A stretch of DNA of 43,675 nucleotides, from the NCBI GenBank assembly GCA_028284075.1, contig JANQSL010000238.1, forward strand, positions 1 to 43,675, read 5' to 3'. This document shows positions 17,929 to 27,159 of this stretch, in pieces (position 1 is the stretch's first letter; each line of letters starts with the position of its first letter). Source of the DNA: Candidatus Sumerlaeia bacterium. GTDB lineage: Bacteria; Sumerlaeota; Sumerlaeia; SLMS01; JAHLLQ01. The position numbers were made by a program, and so were the translations under genes. The notes under the pieces are model-generated. The model was given only the letters and a program-made list of their open reading frames with translations. It had not been told where the DNA came from and did no database searches.

Positions 17929-19908
17929 ATGCTAACCGCTGCCTTCATCCTTGTCATTTTCGTGATCGGCGCGGTTCTGATGATCACGAAAAAGCTGCCG
18001 GCGCTGCTGGCCCTGCCTCTCATGGGCGCGGCCATCGCCTTCGGTGCCTGGGGAATGCAGTTCCTTCCCGCTGGCGGTGAGCCGGGCGCCTCCATCGATC
18101 TCCAGGAGCATGTGTTCAAAGGTGTGCTGGCGAAGGGGTCCTCCATGCTGGCGGATGCCATGCTGGCGGCATTCTTCGGCGGCATGCTCTCGTTTATCAT
18201 GCAGAAGTCCGGTGTCGCGGAGAAGCTCATCAAGAACGCAGCGGAACTGATCGGAGATAACACGCTCCGGGTCGCGTTTCTTTCGATGCTGCTTGTCGGC
18301 GCGATTTTCACGACCATCGGAGGCCTTGGCGCGATTATCATGGTGGCCATCGTCGTGCTGCCGATGCTGGCCACAGTCGGCATTCCCCCCTTGGTGGCAG
18401 GAGCGATTCTCCTCATTGGCCTCAGCATGGGTGGTGCCCTCAATCCGCAGAACTGGGTTCTCTACATCAACATTCTGGGCCTTCCTCAGAAGGACGTGAA
18501 ATCCTTTGCTCTGGTGATGGTCTTCCTGATGACCATCACGGGAATGGTTTTCATCGTTGTGGAGCTGTGGCGTGCAAGGGCGCTTCCTTCGCTTCGTCAG
18601 GCAATGATCGACACGACAGTGGTGTGCGGCATTTGCGGACTGGCAATTGTGGGTATCGCAACCTCCTACGGACCTGCCAGCTCCCCGCTCCCCTTTTTCA
18701 GCCCCTCTTTTCAAAAGTACTGGGACGATGCCGCATCGGATTCACTCACACGCGAGTACATCGAAACCGGCTTGCGAATCGAGCTGCCACAACCGGAAGG
18801 CGAAGACGAAACGAGTGTGTCACTGGCGGAGTCCGGACGTGTGGGGGATATGCTCGCGGAAGACACCATGGAGCGCCTGACAAAACTGGATCTCACCAAA
18901 GTCGACAACCTGGGTTTTTCATCTTTCGCGAACTACGACGGAACTCTGAAGCTGGTTGTTCGACGCGCCGGCGAGGAGCCTCTCGAAATTGAAGAAACCT
19001 TTGCCGGCGGAACAGTCGTGCAGTTCAAGGTTCCTGTAAAGGAACTCGCTGTCGACAGCCTGACAGCCGTTGAAAGCCTTGCACTTTCGACCGCCGTGAA
19101 AACCGCTCCGGAAAATGGCGATCCGTTTATTGAACTGCGACAGGCAAACTATGAGCTGATCGAGCGCAAATCGATCGTGATGACCGCTGTACAGTGGTTG
19201 TTCGGCGCTTTTCTGATTCTGTTGCACGGAGCCATCGCCATCGACCTTCTGGCACGCGTGAAGTACTGGCGCCGTCAGGTCGTGGAGATCAAATGGTACG
19301 CTCTCCTGATTCCCGTGCTGCCGCTGGGACTGATCATTATCTACAGTATCGACGTCAATGCGGCGCTTGCCTATGGGTTTGTCTATGCTGTTCTGGCCAC
19401 CGCACGGCCCGGCACAAAGAGCCTCACGGTGCAGAGCATGATTCAGGGTTCGTCATCCGTTCTGCCCGCGGTCCTGTTGATGGTCGGAATCGGTATTCTT
19501 GTGCGGGCCATCATAGGCCCTTCCGGGTTTGAAGGAAACTGGCCCGTGATCGCCTCCATGAAACCGATTCTTGAAAGAATTCTTCCATCCAACCCGCTGC
19601 TCTACACGATCGTGTTTGGCATTGCCGCGCCGCTGGCGCTGTATCGCGGACCACTGAACCTGTGGGGTCTGGGTTTCGGCGTGGCGCAGCTCTTCCTGGC
19701 GGCGAACGTGGTTCCCGCCGCGGCCATCATGGCAATGCTCATCAGCGTCGGTCAGATCCAGGGCATCTGCGATCCGACCAACACCCACAATGTCTGGATT
19801 GCCAACGAAGTACGTGTCGACGTGCAGGCACTGATGTTGAAGACGCTGCCTTACATCTGGGCAATGGCCTTCGCGGGGCTTGCCATCGGATCCTACATGT
19901 ATTTCTAG
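17929..19908 (+). CDS. ion-transporter superfamily permease (GntP/CitM-like) with large soluble insert
   Basis: About 12 hydrophobic segments are arranged in two halves: residues 1-250 (including IGGLGAIIMVAIVVLPML and GGALNPQNWVLYIN) and 420-660 (including QGICDPTNTHNVWIANE). This is the layout of the gluconate/citrate-type ion transporter families. Between the halves, at about 18690-19160, is a hydrophilic domain of some 155 residues that these families do not normally have. Because the hydantoinase-type gene starts 12 bases after it, the substrate is probably a carboxylate or cyclic amide for that enzyme. I prefer the ATG at 17929, which places the first helix at the N-terminus; a GTG at 17890 is possible. 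Neither has a clear ribosome site. Confidence 0.83.
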   Translation: MLTAAFILVIFVIGAVLMITKKLPALLALPLMGAAIAFGAWGMQFLPAGGEPGASIDLQEHVFKGVLAKGSSMLADAMLAAFFGGMLSFIMQKSGVAEKLIKNAAELIGDNTLRVAFLSMLLVGAIFTTIGGLGAIIMVAIVVLPMLATVGIPPLVAGAILLIGLSMGGALNPQNWVLYINILGLPQKDVKSFALVMVFLMTITGMVFIVVELWRARALPSLRQAMIDTTVVCGICGLAIVGIATSYGPASSPLPFFSPSFQKYWDDAASDSLTREYIETGLRIELPQPEGEDETSVSLAESGRVGDMLAEDTMERLTKLDLTKVDNLGFSSFANYDGTLKLVVRRAGEEPLEIEETFAGGTVVQFKVPVKELAVDSLTAVESLALSTAVKTAPENGDPFIELRQANYELIERKSIVMTAVQWLFGAFLILLHGAIAIDLLARVKYWRRQVVEIKWYALLIPVLPLGLIIIYSIDVNAALAYGFVYAVLATARPGTKSLTVQSMIQGSSSVLPAVLLMVGIGILVRAIIGPSGFEGNWPVIASMKPILERILPSNPLLYTIVFGIAAPLALYRGPLNLWGLGFGVAQLFLAANVVPAAAIMAMLISVGQIQGICDPTNTHNVWIANEVRVDVQALMLKTLPYIWAMAFAGLAIGSYMYF

Positions 19909-19920
19909 CACAGGCGAATT

Positions 19921-22095
19921 ATGAGCGATACGATCACTGACCATTCCCCCCGCCGCATCAAAATCGGCATCGATGTTGGTGGAACCTTCACGCATGCCGT
20001 TGCCGTGGACGTCGGGACAATGGACCTTGTTGGCAAGGCGGTTGTGCCAACAACACATTCCGCGCGGGAAGGTGTGGCGGCGGGCGTTGTTGAATCCATG
20101 CGGAAGCTCATCGACGCGACAGACCTGAAGAACGAGGAAATCGTTCTCATCGCTCACAGCACGACACAGGCAACGAACGCTCTGATCGAAGGCGATGTCG
20201 CGAAGGTGGGCATCATCGGCATGTCAACGGGTGCCGGTGCGATTCGCGCCAGACGTGAAGCGAATCTCGGCCGTCTTGAACTGTCCCCTGGCAAATTTCT
20301 CGAAACATCCTTTCACTTTATCGATTCGGCGAAAGAGTACGGCGAAGAAAAAATTCGGCAGACAATCGATGAACTCGGAAACGACGGATGCGAAGTCATC
20401 GTTTCCTCCGAGTCGTTTGGCGTCGATGATCCATCGAAGGAAAATCGTGTCGCTGAAATCGCCAACGAAATGGGTCTTGCCGGCTGCGCCAGCAGTGCGT
20501 TGTCACAGCTGTACGGACTTCGCGTCCGCACCCGCACCGCCGTCGTCAACGCATCGATGCTGCCGAAGATGCTTGAAACCGCCAACATGACGGAGAAAGC
20601 CGTTCGGGAAAGCGGTATCAATGCGGCACTGATGGTGATGCGCAGCGATGGTGGCATCATGAACATCGATGAAATGCGGAAGCGCCCCATCCTGACGATG
20701 CTCAGCGGCCCCGCCGCCGGTGTCGCGGCAGCACTCATGTACGAGCGTATCAGCGACGGCTGCATGGTTGAGGTTGGCGGAACCACGTCCGACATCTGCG
20801 TCATCAAAAACGGTCGTCCCATTGTGACTCATGGTGAGGTTGGAGGTTTCCGCCTCTATGTGAAAACCCTGGACGTTCGCACCGTCGGCATTGCCGGCGG
20901 GTCCGTTCCACGCGTGAAGGGCGGAAAGCTGATCGAAGTCGGACCTCGTAGCGCACACATTGCGGGACTTGGCTATGAAGCCTTCACTCCGGGAATCGAA
21001 TCCGTCGAAGCCACCACGGTCCAGCCACGAAAAGGCGACCCGGATGACTACCTCGCACTGAAAATCAACGGAGAAAGTGAACCGAGCATCACGCTGACAC
21101 CCACCGGTGCATCGAACATTCTGGGCCTGGCGTCGGAGTATGCGAAAGGTGACCGGCAGAGCATCGAAGCGGCTTTCGGCGCCGTGGCGAAGTGGTTGAA
21201 CACCTCGCCAAAGCATCTTGCCGAACAGCTGCTGGACCTCTGCGCCCGGAAAGTCACCAGGGTCGTCAGGGCGATGCTGGAAGAGCACAAACTCAAGGAT
21301 CGGAAAATCACGTTTGTCGGAGGCGGTGGGGGAGCGGAAGCGATCGTTCCCTTCTGCGCGAAAAAGCTGCACCTCGATCATCGCATTGCCAAAAATACAG
21401 AGGTGATTTCCGCCATCGGCGTGGCATTGGGTATCATTCAGGATACCGTCGAACGGACCGTTATGAACCCGTCCGAGGCGGACTTGATTGCCTTGCGCAA
21501 GGAAGCCTTTGAGTCGGTTCAGCGCATGGGAGCGGACGCGGACTCGATTCAGGTTGTCGTCGAAGTGGATCGCCAGACCAAGCGAGTGAGTGCCACCGCC
21601 AGCGGAACGCCCGAACTCAGAACACGGACTCTCGGCGGGGATCTGCCGTCCTTGGTCGAACTTCAGCGTGTTGCCGCGGACACGGCGGGTGTTCAACTCG
21701 ATCGGATGAAGCGTATTACGGGCGATTCGTGGGTTCAGGTGTTCCAGGGCGAAAAAGACAAGCGCGTCCTCCTGGGCTTGTTGAAGACGATCTGGATGCC
21801 GGTCATTGTTGTCGATCGGGAGGGCATAGTTCGTCTCCAGCTCCCCGATGCGCGCGTCGATTATGTCGAAGCTTCAGGAGTTTCGGATGCGCTCGCCACG
21901 GTCATCGATGAGTTCACGACTTTCGGTGATGCCGGCGAAGTCATTCCCGATGTCTACATTGCGAAACCCGGTCAGATCGTTGACCTCACGGGCCTCATCG
22001 AACCCGGACAGATGCAGTCTGTGGCACGCGTTGAAACACAACAACTCGCGGCGGACGAGATGGTGGCTTTGATTTCCATGCGGAAAGAGAGCTAG
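19921..22095 (+). CDS. hydantoinase/oxoprolinase (HyuA-type) ATP-dependent enzyme
   Basis: The 724-residue protein opens with the ASKHA phosphate loop IGIDVGGTFTHAVAVD and has a second phosphate motif VEVGGTTSDICVIKNG at about residues 280-295 and an adenosine motif FVGGGGGAEAIVPF near 460-473. This is the HyuA/oxoprolinase/acetone-carboxylase beta-subunit group, which uses ATP to open lactam or hydantoin rings or to activate ketones. The C-terminal domain (from about 540) is that of the same group. No HyuB-type partner gene is adjacent, which is unusual for classical N-methylhydantoinase. It lies 12 bases after the permease gene and is surely co-expressed. The substrate is unknown. Confidence 0.9.
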   Translation: MSDTITDHSPRRIKIGIDVGGTFTHAVAVDVGTMDLVGKAVVPTTHSAREGVAAGVVESMRKLIDATDLKNEEIVLIAHSTTQATNALIEGDVAKVGIIGMSTGAGAIRARREANLGRLELSPGKFLETSFHFIDSAKEYGEEKIRQTIDELGNDGCEVIVSSESFGVDDPSKENRVAEIANEMGLAGCASSALSQLYGLRVRTRTAVVNASMLPKMLETANMTEKAVRESGINAALMVMRSDGGIMNIDEMRKRPILTMLSGPAAGVAAALMYERISDGCMVEVGGTTSDICVIKNGRPIVTHGEVGGFRLYVKTLDVRTVGIAGGSVPRVKGGKLIEVGPRSAHIAGLGYEAFTPGIESVEATTVQPRKGDPDDYLALKINGESEPSITLTPTGASNILGLASEYAKGDRQSIEAAFGAVAKWLNTSPKHLAEQLLDLCARKVTRVVRAMLEEHKLKDRKITFVGGGGGAEAIVPFCAKKLHLDHRIAKNTEVISAIGVALGIIQDTVERTVMNPSEADLIALRKEAFESVQRMGADADSIQVVVEVDRQTKRVSATASGTPELRTRTLGGDLPSLVELQRVAADTAGVQLDRMKRITGDSWVQVFQGEKDKRVLLGLLKTIWMPVIVVDREGIVRLQLPDARVDYVEASGVSDALATVIDEFTTFGDAGEVIPDVYIAKPGQIVDLTGLIEPGQMQSVARVETQQLAADEMVALISMRKES

Positions 22096-22102
22096 GCGGG
22101 TA

Positions 22103-22906
22103 TCAGGAGACGATGCTGCGCCAGAATCTCGCACTTCGCAAACCGTGTCCCACATGCCACTGCACGAGTTGGACAAGACAGTCGACAAACTGCACCGCTT
22201 TCCCTGATGCAAGATTTGGCAGTTGGTTCAGTTCTCTCGTTTCGGTGTGTTGATTGTCATAAAGTGCACGCACACACTCCGGCGGCAACAGTGCCTCTCG
22301 TACTCCTTCGACTGAAAGCAGTGGCCAGTCCGGCTCCGTTTCCGGCTGGTGGATGTCGGCATGGATGCGCCCGTCATTCAGCGAGAGGGAAAACACCACG
22401 GGTTTTGGTTTGTTTGACGGCCATCCCTCCAGCAGATTCGGATCGATGTTCGGCTCGTAACCTGCAGTGGCAACGATTCGCAGCATGTGATGCAGCGCGG
22501 CCGTATTGGGTGTCTGGGGCGATTCGGGATGCAGTGAATCCAGACCGGCCTGAAGCACCGCAAACATATCGTGGCTTTCCTGAGCCTGCTCGCAACATTC
22601 CGCGGCGGCCTCCGTCAGAAGAGATGCCAGTGCGAGCCGTTCAAGATCGTCACGGATTTCAGCACGTTCGGCAATGACCGAGCCATCCCGCAATGTTCCC
22701 ATCTCGGCATCATCCCGCAGATAAACACTCAAATCAACGGTGGCGAGTGGCTGCATGATTCCCCGCAGCCTGCTCTTGGCCGAGCGAATTCCCTTCGCCA
22801 TGAGAGAGAGTCGGCCATACTCGCCACAGAACACCCGGATAACCTCCGAAGTATCCCCGGTTTCATACCCCTGAAGCACAACCGCCCGGATTGATCGGAG
22901 TCCCAA
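22103..22906 (-). CDS. recO: DNA repair protein RecO
   Basis: The 267-residue protein has the RecO N-terminal OB fold (AVVLQGYETGDTSEVIRVFCGEYGR, then KGIRSAKSRLRGIMQPL) followed by the helical C-terminal domain. RecO anneals single strands and loads RecA with RecR. The zinc-finger cysteines found in some RecO proteins are absent from the segment after residue 160. The start is TTG at 22906: it is the only start in register before the conserved N-terminus, and it has AAGGAG seven bases upstream, overlapping the stop codon of the preceding gene. Confidence 0.92.
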   Translation of the reverse strand: MGLRSIRAVVLQGYETGDTSEVIRVFCGEYGRLSLMAKGIRSAKSRLRGIMQPLATVDLSVYLRDDAEMGTLRDGSVIAERAEIRDDLERLALASLLTEAAAECCEQAQESHDMFAVLQAGLDSLHPESPQTPNTAALHHMLRIVATAGYEPNIDPNLLEGWPSNKPKPVVFSLSLNDGRIHADIHQPETEPDWPLLSVEGVREALLPPECVRALYDNQHTETRELNQLPNLASGKAVQFVDCLVQLVQWHVGHGLRSARFWRSIVS

Positions 22907-22917
22907 TCATCTTCTCC

Positions 22918-23592
22918 TTATTCGATGCCTTTCAGCAGCGACTCATACGATTCTCTCAACAGCTCTTCCACACGGTCCCAGTCGTTGCCCCTGTCTCGCA
23001 AATCCGCGGCCCGGGCCCGCAGCACTCCCGCCATCAGAATCCGGCCGTTGGTCCTGCCATACAGCTCCTCATAGAGTCTGGCAATTCCGCGCCCGACGGA
23101 TTCCGGTTTGTCGCGCCCGGGCGTTCTGCGAAGAACCCACCAATGCAGCTCCGCGTCCGCTGCCTCCCGTGCATCAAAATCGCGTCCTGTCGCCCTGAGC
23201 ATGGCTTCGTATCCCGCCACAAGATCCGGCAGGACAATCGACTCGTAATTGCCGGAGCGCTCTTTGAACTTCGCCGCAGCCATGGAAAAATGCATCGCGA
23301 CCCCTGTCGCCTCACCTGCACTGAGATGCGCCTGTTCTCGGAGGACTCCGGTTAACCCGGCAAAAACACTCTCAGGGCGTCCCTCGTAGTATGCTTTCCA
23401 CATCTCGGTTTCGGCTTTGGCAACAGCCACCGGATCGAACGATAAATCGGACACGGCTGTCTGTTCGATTGGAGCCTCGGGGAACAACGCTGCCACGTGT
23501 CCCTCCGCTTCCGGAGCGGAATCCCGCAGCGTCAGCCAGACGAGTCCGCCGGCGGCGGCGATCACCAGAGCGATGATGAGTTTTCGATTCAT
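22918..23592 (-). CDS. membrane-anchored protein of unknown function upstream of recO
   Basis: With the ATG at 23592, after an AGGGG, the protein is 224 residues: MNRKLIIALVIAAAGGLVWLTL is a single N-terminal membrane anchor or uncleaved signal, then a helical domain with many Ala, Arg and Glu. The helical part (YESIVLPDLVAGYEAMLRATG, ELHWWVLRRTPGRD, LYEELYGRTNGRILMAGVLRA) has no motif I know. It is 11 bases upstream of recO and co-transcribed with it. It could be a small extracytoplasmic scaffold; no function can be assigned. Confidence 0.82.
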   Translation of the reverse strand: MNRKLIIALVIAAAGGLVWLTLRDSAPEAEGHVAALFPEAPIEQTAVSDLSFDPVAVAKAETEMWKAYYEGRPESVFAGLTGVLREQAHLSAGEATGVAMHFSMAAAKFKERSGNYESIVLPDLVAGYEAMLRATGRDFDAREAADAELHWWVLRRTPGRDKPESVGRGIARLYEELYGRTNGRILMAGVLRARAADLRDRGNDWDRVEELLRESYESLLKGIE

Positions 23593-23709
23593 GCCACGTG
23601 AACCCCTGCCGAACACTACACTCTGCATGCCTCGACGAAAAGCCCAATTCGTGGTTTCAGTTTGCCACGGTTGACGGTCTCGTCCTCCGATTCGGAAAAC
23701 ACCGCCGCC

Positions 23710-25008
23710 ATGTCGCCCGCCGAGTCCTTGACTGAATCAGCCCCTCTCAAATGGAAGCCGGTAATTGCCTGGGCCCTCTATGACTGGGCGAATTCGGCTT
23801 TTGCAACATCGGTTCTTGCCGGATTCATCCAGGCCTTCTACGGCACATTCTGGCATCCCGGCGTTTCGGCGGAGCGCAGCACCGCCGAACTTAACTTCGT
23901 CAATGCTTTCACCGGTATTCTCGTGGCATTGATGGCTCCCGTTCTCGGTGCCATTGCCGACCGTGGCGGCGCGAAGAAGGGACTGCTGTTTGCATTTCTT
24001 GTCTTTGGTGTTGTTGGAACCGGCCTGCTCGCCATTCCCGGCCAGGGGCAGTACGTGCTGGCCCTGACATTCTTCGGCATTGGTGCAATCGGTTTTGCCG
24101 GTGCCAACGTGTTTTATGACTCGTTGCTGGTGGACGTCGCACCACGCGGAAAACTCGATTTTGTGTCATCCTTTGGATTCGCTCTCGGCTACCTTGGTGG
24201 CGGACTTCTTTTTCTCGTCAACGTGATCATGGTAAGCAAGCCGGAGCTGTTCGATTTGCCGGATAAAACCACTGCTGTAAGAGTCGCTTTTTTGACCGTC
24301 GCCGTTTGGTGGGCTCTGTTTTCCGTTTTTCTTTTTGTCTTTGTAAAGGAACGAAAACTCTCAGAGCGTCCTTCATTCTCGGTTCTTGCCCGCGACGGCT
24401 TCCGTCAGGTTGCACGCACGTTTGCCGAGTTGAAACGCTACCGGACGGCATTCGTTTTCCTTCTTGCCTATGTTTTTTATATCGACGGTGTGAATACGGT
24501 GATCCGGACAGCAGTCAAGTTCGGTTCCGACATTGGATTCGAAACCGCCGACTTGATGAAAGCCCTGCTGCTTGTTCAGTTCGTCGGTTTCCCCGCAGCC
24601 ATTGTCTTCGGCTGGATTGGCCAGCGCATCGGTCCCCGCCGCGGCATTCTGATCGGCGTCGGAGCTTATGCATGCATTACCTTGCTTGCCAGCCAGATGA
24701 ATTCACTGCGCGAATTCTATGCTCTGGCGTTTTCAATCGCCTGTTTTCAGGGAGGCGTTCAGGCACTCAGCCGATCCTATTTCGCCAGCCAGATACCCGG
24801 AGAAAAAGCCGGCGAGTTCTTCGGCTTCTACAACATGGTCGGGAAATTTACCGCCATCATCGGACTCACTCTGATGGCTGTCGTCGGGCTTGTCTGGGAG
24901 AGTGTCCGCGTCGGGCTCGCATCGGTGACACTGTTATTCATTGTTGGCGGCGCGATTCTCCTGACTCTCCGCGAGAAGCCCGCGCCTCAATCACCTGACG
25001 TGGTTTGA
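23710..25008 (+). CDS. MFS transporter, UMF1 (Atg22-like) family
   Basis: From the ATG at 23710 the protein has 432 residues and about 12 membrane helices. The N-terminus IAWALYDWANSAFATSVLAGF is the hallmark of the UMF1/Atg22-like subfamily, and the MFS loop motif appears as GAIADRGGAKKGLL. The C-terminal half includes SRSYFASQIPGEKAGEFFGFYNMVGKFTA, also conserved in the family. Relatives are proposed to efflux amino acids or related solutes; the substrate here is unknown. An upstream TTG at 23662 would add 16 non-hydrophobic residues and is less likely. The 3' end overlaps the convergent DUF2007 gene by 22 bases. Confidence 0.92.
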   Translation: MSPAESLTESAPLKWKPVIAWALYDWANSAFATSVLAGFIQAFYGTFWHPGVSAERSTAELNFVNAFTGILVALMAPVLGAIADRGGAKKGLLFAFLVFGVVGTGLLAIPGQGQYVLALTFFGIGAIGFAGANVFYDSLLVDVAPRGKLDFVSSFGFALGYLGGGLLFLVNVIMVSKPELFDLPDKTTAVRVAFLTVAVWWALFSVFLFVFVKERKLSERPSFSVLARDGFRQVARTFAELKRYRTAFVFLLAYVFYIDGVNTVIRTAVKFGSDIGFETADLMKALLLVQFVGFPAAIVFGWIGQRIGPRRGILIGVGAYACITLLASQMNSLREFYALAFSIACFQGGVQALSRSYFASQIPGEKAGEFFGFYNMVGKFTAIIGLTLMAVVGLVWESVRVGLASVTLLFIVGGAILLTLREKPAPQSPDVV

Positions 25009-25565
25009 TCCGAATACCGCTCCCGCACCAGCGCCTCCGCCTGTTTTGCTTCCACCGCGGGGACCTCGACCCGCGAACCCCACCCGAATCGGTAGGCTCC
25101 TCCATGCGACATGTCCGTATGAACCGGATGAAGACCCTCGCTTCGCAAAAAGTCCGTCACCAGTCCGCAAAGTTCCGGCTGTTCCGATTGAAAGACAGTG
25201 ACAAGGTGGGTTCCCTCCGGAGTTCCCGCCGCGTAGAGCGCCGCTGTCACGAGATTTTGCATCTCCGTGGCCTGACTTTCCCAGGCTGGCAGCGCTGCAA
25301 AATCGTCCCGCGGCGGGACACGGGTGGAAGCGCCATGAGGCAGATCCTCGAAGTGCAGAAGAAACGCGGGCAGACTGATTTTCCATCCAAGCCGGCGGAC
25401 GCGGCGATAAAAGAGAAACGCGCTGCAGGTCAGCCACGAGCTGATCATGAAAATCAGCAGAAAGACCTTTGGAGTGAACCCTTTCACAAACCCCTCCCGC
25501 TCGAATGTTGCATAGAGAGCAACAACAAGTCCGGAGAGGACCATGAAGAAAATGCGCCACGCCAC
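24987..25565 (-). CDS. membrane protein with C-terminal DUF2007 domain
   Basis: The 192-residue protein has two N-terminal membrane helices (residues 3-22 and 32-53) and a cytoplasmic or periplasmic C-terminal DUF2007-type ferredoxin-like domain: GTHLVTVFQSEQPELCGLVTDFLRSEG, followed by RVEVPAVEAKQAEALVRE. The domain is also called putative signal-transducing protein and has no proven role. The start is GTG at 25565 with GGAAGG close upstream. It lies 14 bases downstream of the transglutaminase gene and probably shares its transcript. Its last 22 bases overlap the end of the MFS gene on the other strand. Confidence 0.82.
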   Translation of the reverse strand: MAWRIFFMVLSGLVVALYATFEREGFVKGFTPKVFLLIFMISSWLTCSAFLFYRRVRRLGWKISLPAFLLHFEDLPHGASTRVPPRDDFAALPAWESQATEMQNLVTAALYAAGTPEGTHLVTVFQSEQPELCGLVTDFLRSEGLHPVHTDMSHGGAYRFGWGSRVEVPAVEAKQAEALVRERYSDQTTSGD

Positions 25566-25579
25566 GTTGCCTTCCGAAT

Positions 25580-27067
25580 CTACTCCGTTTCGTCGTCGAG
25601 AAACGTCACGTCCAGGTTGTATCCGAAATCCTTGAAGTAGATATTCCGGCCTTCCGCTTCCAGTTCACCCCGTTGAAAATCGACATCGTCCGAGCGAAAC
25701 GTCTCCTTTGGTGGATAGTGCGGGAAACCATGGTCGCGATTAACGATCATCCGATAGGCATCGAGTCCGCCGAAAAAGAAATCCTGAAGCTCATTCGCTT
25801 CCGCTTCCGTAATGCTGTCAAAGATGGTGCGGGCAAAGATTCCGTAGTTCACATCCACGGGAATCCACCCGTACGGCTCGATGTAAATCTCGCACCAGTC
25901 GTGAAGGTTGGTATCCTGCGGATAAATCACCCAGCCACTCTGCCATCGGGCGGGAATGCCTCCGATACGGCAGAGCGTGATATACATCAGGGCAAGTTGT
26001 CCGCAGTCACCGTAGCCGTTCTCGAACACATACATACTGATGTTGCGGAGAGTGGAATACTCCCTGGCGTAGGTGTACTTGATGTTGTTCGACATCCAGT
26101 CGTAGTAGAGTCGTGCTTTTTTTACAGGGTTCGTTTCATCGCCCGCAATCATCGCCTCCAGCTCTCGCAGCTCCTGCGTGAAGACCACGTGTGGTGCTTT
26201 CTCCTCTGCGAAATACGACGCGGACGGATCGCTGAACGGTTCCGATTCGACCTTGTTCGGATCAATTTCAAAGTGGCGGGGGAGCGTTGTCATTGTCCAG
26301 GACGCCTTGAACGCCGCACCTCCATCGTCATTCGCCGGCGCCTCAAAGTGGATCGATCTCATTGGGTAGTCCGCGCGATTCAACCAGACCGGAGTCGGTG
26401 AGGAGGAAAGCAGTTCGACACCCTGTTGGACGGCGAACTGCTGGGGAAACGGCATCCAGCATCGGACCGTTTCTCCGGGTGAAACAACGTCATCATCCAC
26501 CGAGATGCGAAAATCGATTTCAAACCGCCGTGGCTCGCCGAAGACCGTTTGTTTCGCGGCAGTCTCTCGCTTGACGTCGCGTACGTGTTCCAACAGAAAC
26601 GGCTGCCATGTGCTCTTGCTCTTGCGCAGCCGCCGCTCCCTGAGATCGGGGTAACGGAAGAAGAGACTTCCCACCGTCGAGTTCATGTATCGCTTTTCGC
26701 CATCGATCACCTTGTAATCGAGACGGCTTTCCCGCTCCCATTCCGCAATCTCTTCCGGCTTGAAGTCAGCAATGCCTCGCTGCTCATCCGAGAGACGTTC
26801 AATGACACTCTTTTCTGTCACGCGATAGTCGCGGCGAATTCGTGCCGTACGTTCGACTTCATATTCAAGAGCGTGACGCTGTTGTTTGGAAAGCTCGTCT
26901 GACTCGAGAGCTGCCTTCGCGGCGGCCTCCGCATCGCTCAGCCATCCCTCCTCCTGCATTGTCGCAATGGATTCCATCGTCATTGAAAAATCCTTCTCCG
27001 TTGCTGCCGGAACGCTGGAAGCGATTGCGAGCATTAGGCAGACTGCATGGCGGCAGAGCATGTTCAT
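25580..27067 (-). CDS. exported transglutaminase-like cysteine protease/transferase
   Basis: From the ATG at 27067 (behind AGGGGG) the product is 495 residues with a signal peptide (MNMLCRHAVCLMLAIASSVPAA). The transglutaminase core is complete: the nucleophile in ENGYGDCGQLALMYI near residue 353, the histidine in NLHDWCEIY and the aspartate in WIPVDVNYG. The N-terminal half is helical, then beta-rich. Bacterial members of this family mostly act as proteases or peptide ligases on envelope substrates. The open frame upstream to 27145 lacks a signal-like start and is not used. The neighbours are a GT-C protein and a DUF2007 protein, and the target is unknown. Confidence 0.9.
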   Translation of the reverse strand: MNMLCRHAVCLMLAIASSVPAATEKDFSMTMESIATMQEEGWLSDAEAAAKAALESDELSKQQRHALEYEVERTARIRRDYRVTEKSVIERLSDEQRGIADFKPEEIAEWERESRLDYKVIDGEKRYMNSTVGSLFFRYPDLRERRLRKSKSTWQPFLLEHVRDVKRETAAKQTVFGEPRRFEIDFRISVDDDVVSPGETVRCWMPFPQQFAVQQGVELLSSSPTPVWLNRADYPMRSIHFEAPANDDGGAAFKASWTMTTLPRHFEIDPNKVESEPFSDPSASYFAEEKAPHVVFTQELRELEAMIAGDETNPVKKARLYYDWMSNNIKYTYAREYSTLRNISMYVFENGYGDCGQLALMYITLCRIGGIPARWQSGWVIYPQDTNLHDWCEIYIEPYGWIPVDVNYGIFARTIFDSITEAEANELQDFFFGGLDAYRMIVNRDHGFPHYPPKETFRSDDVDFQRGELEAEGRNIYFKDFGYNLDVTFLDDETE

Positions 27068-27159
27068 GTTCGGTTTCCCCCTGAATGAGAAGCGGCTGAG
27101 AAGCTCCGTGGCCTTGAAGTATCCGTCCGGACTCGCGTGGGACAAGCAAACACGCCCTG

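Noticed and set aside
20503..21696. Long minus-strand open frame opposite the hydantoinase gene
   Set aside because: Shadow of a GC-rich coding region; no protein-like motif or start signal.
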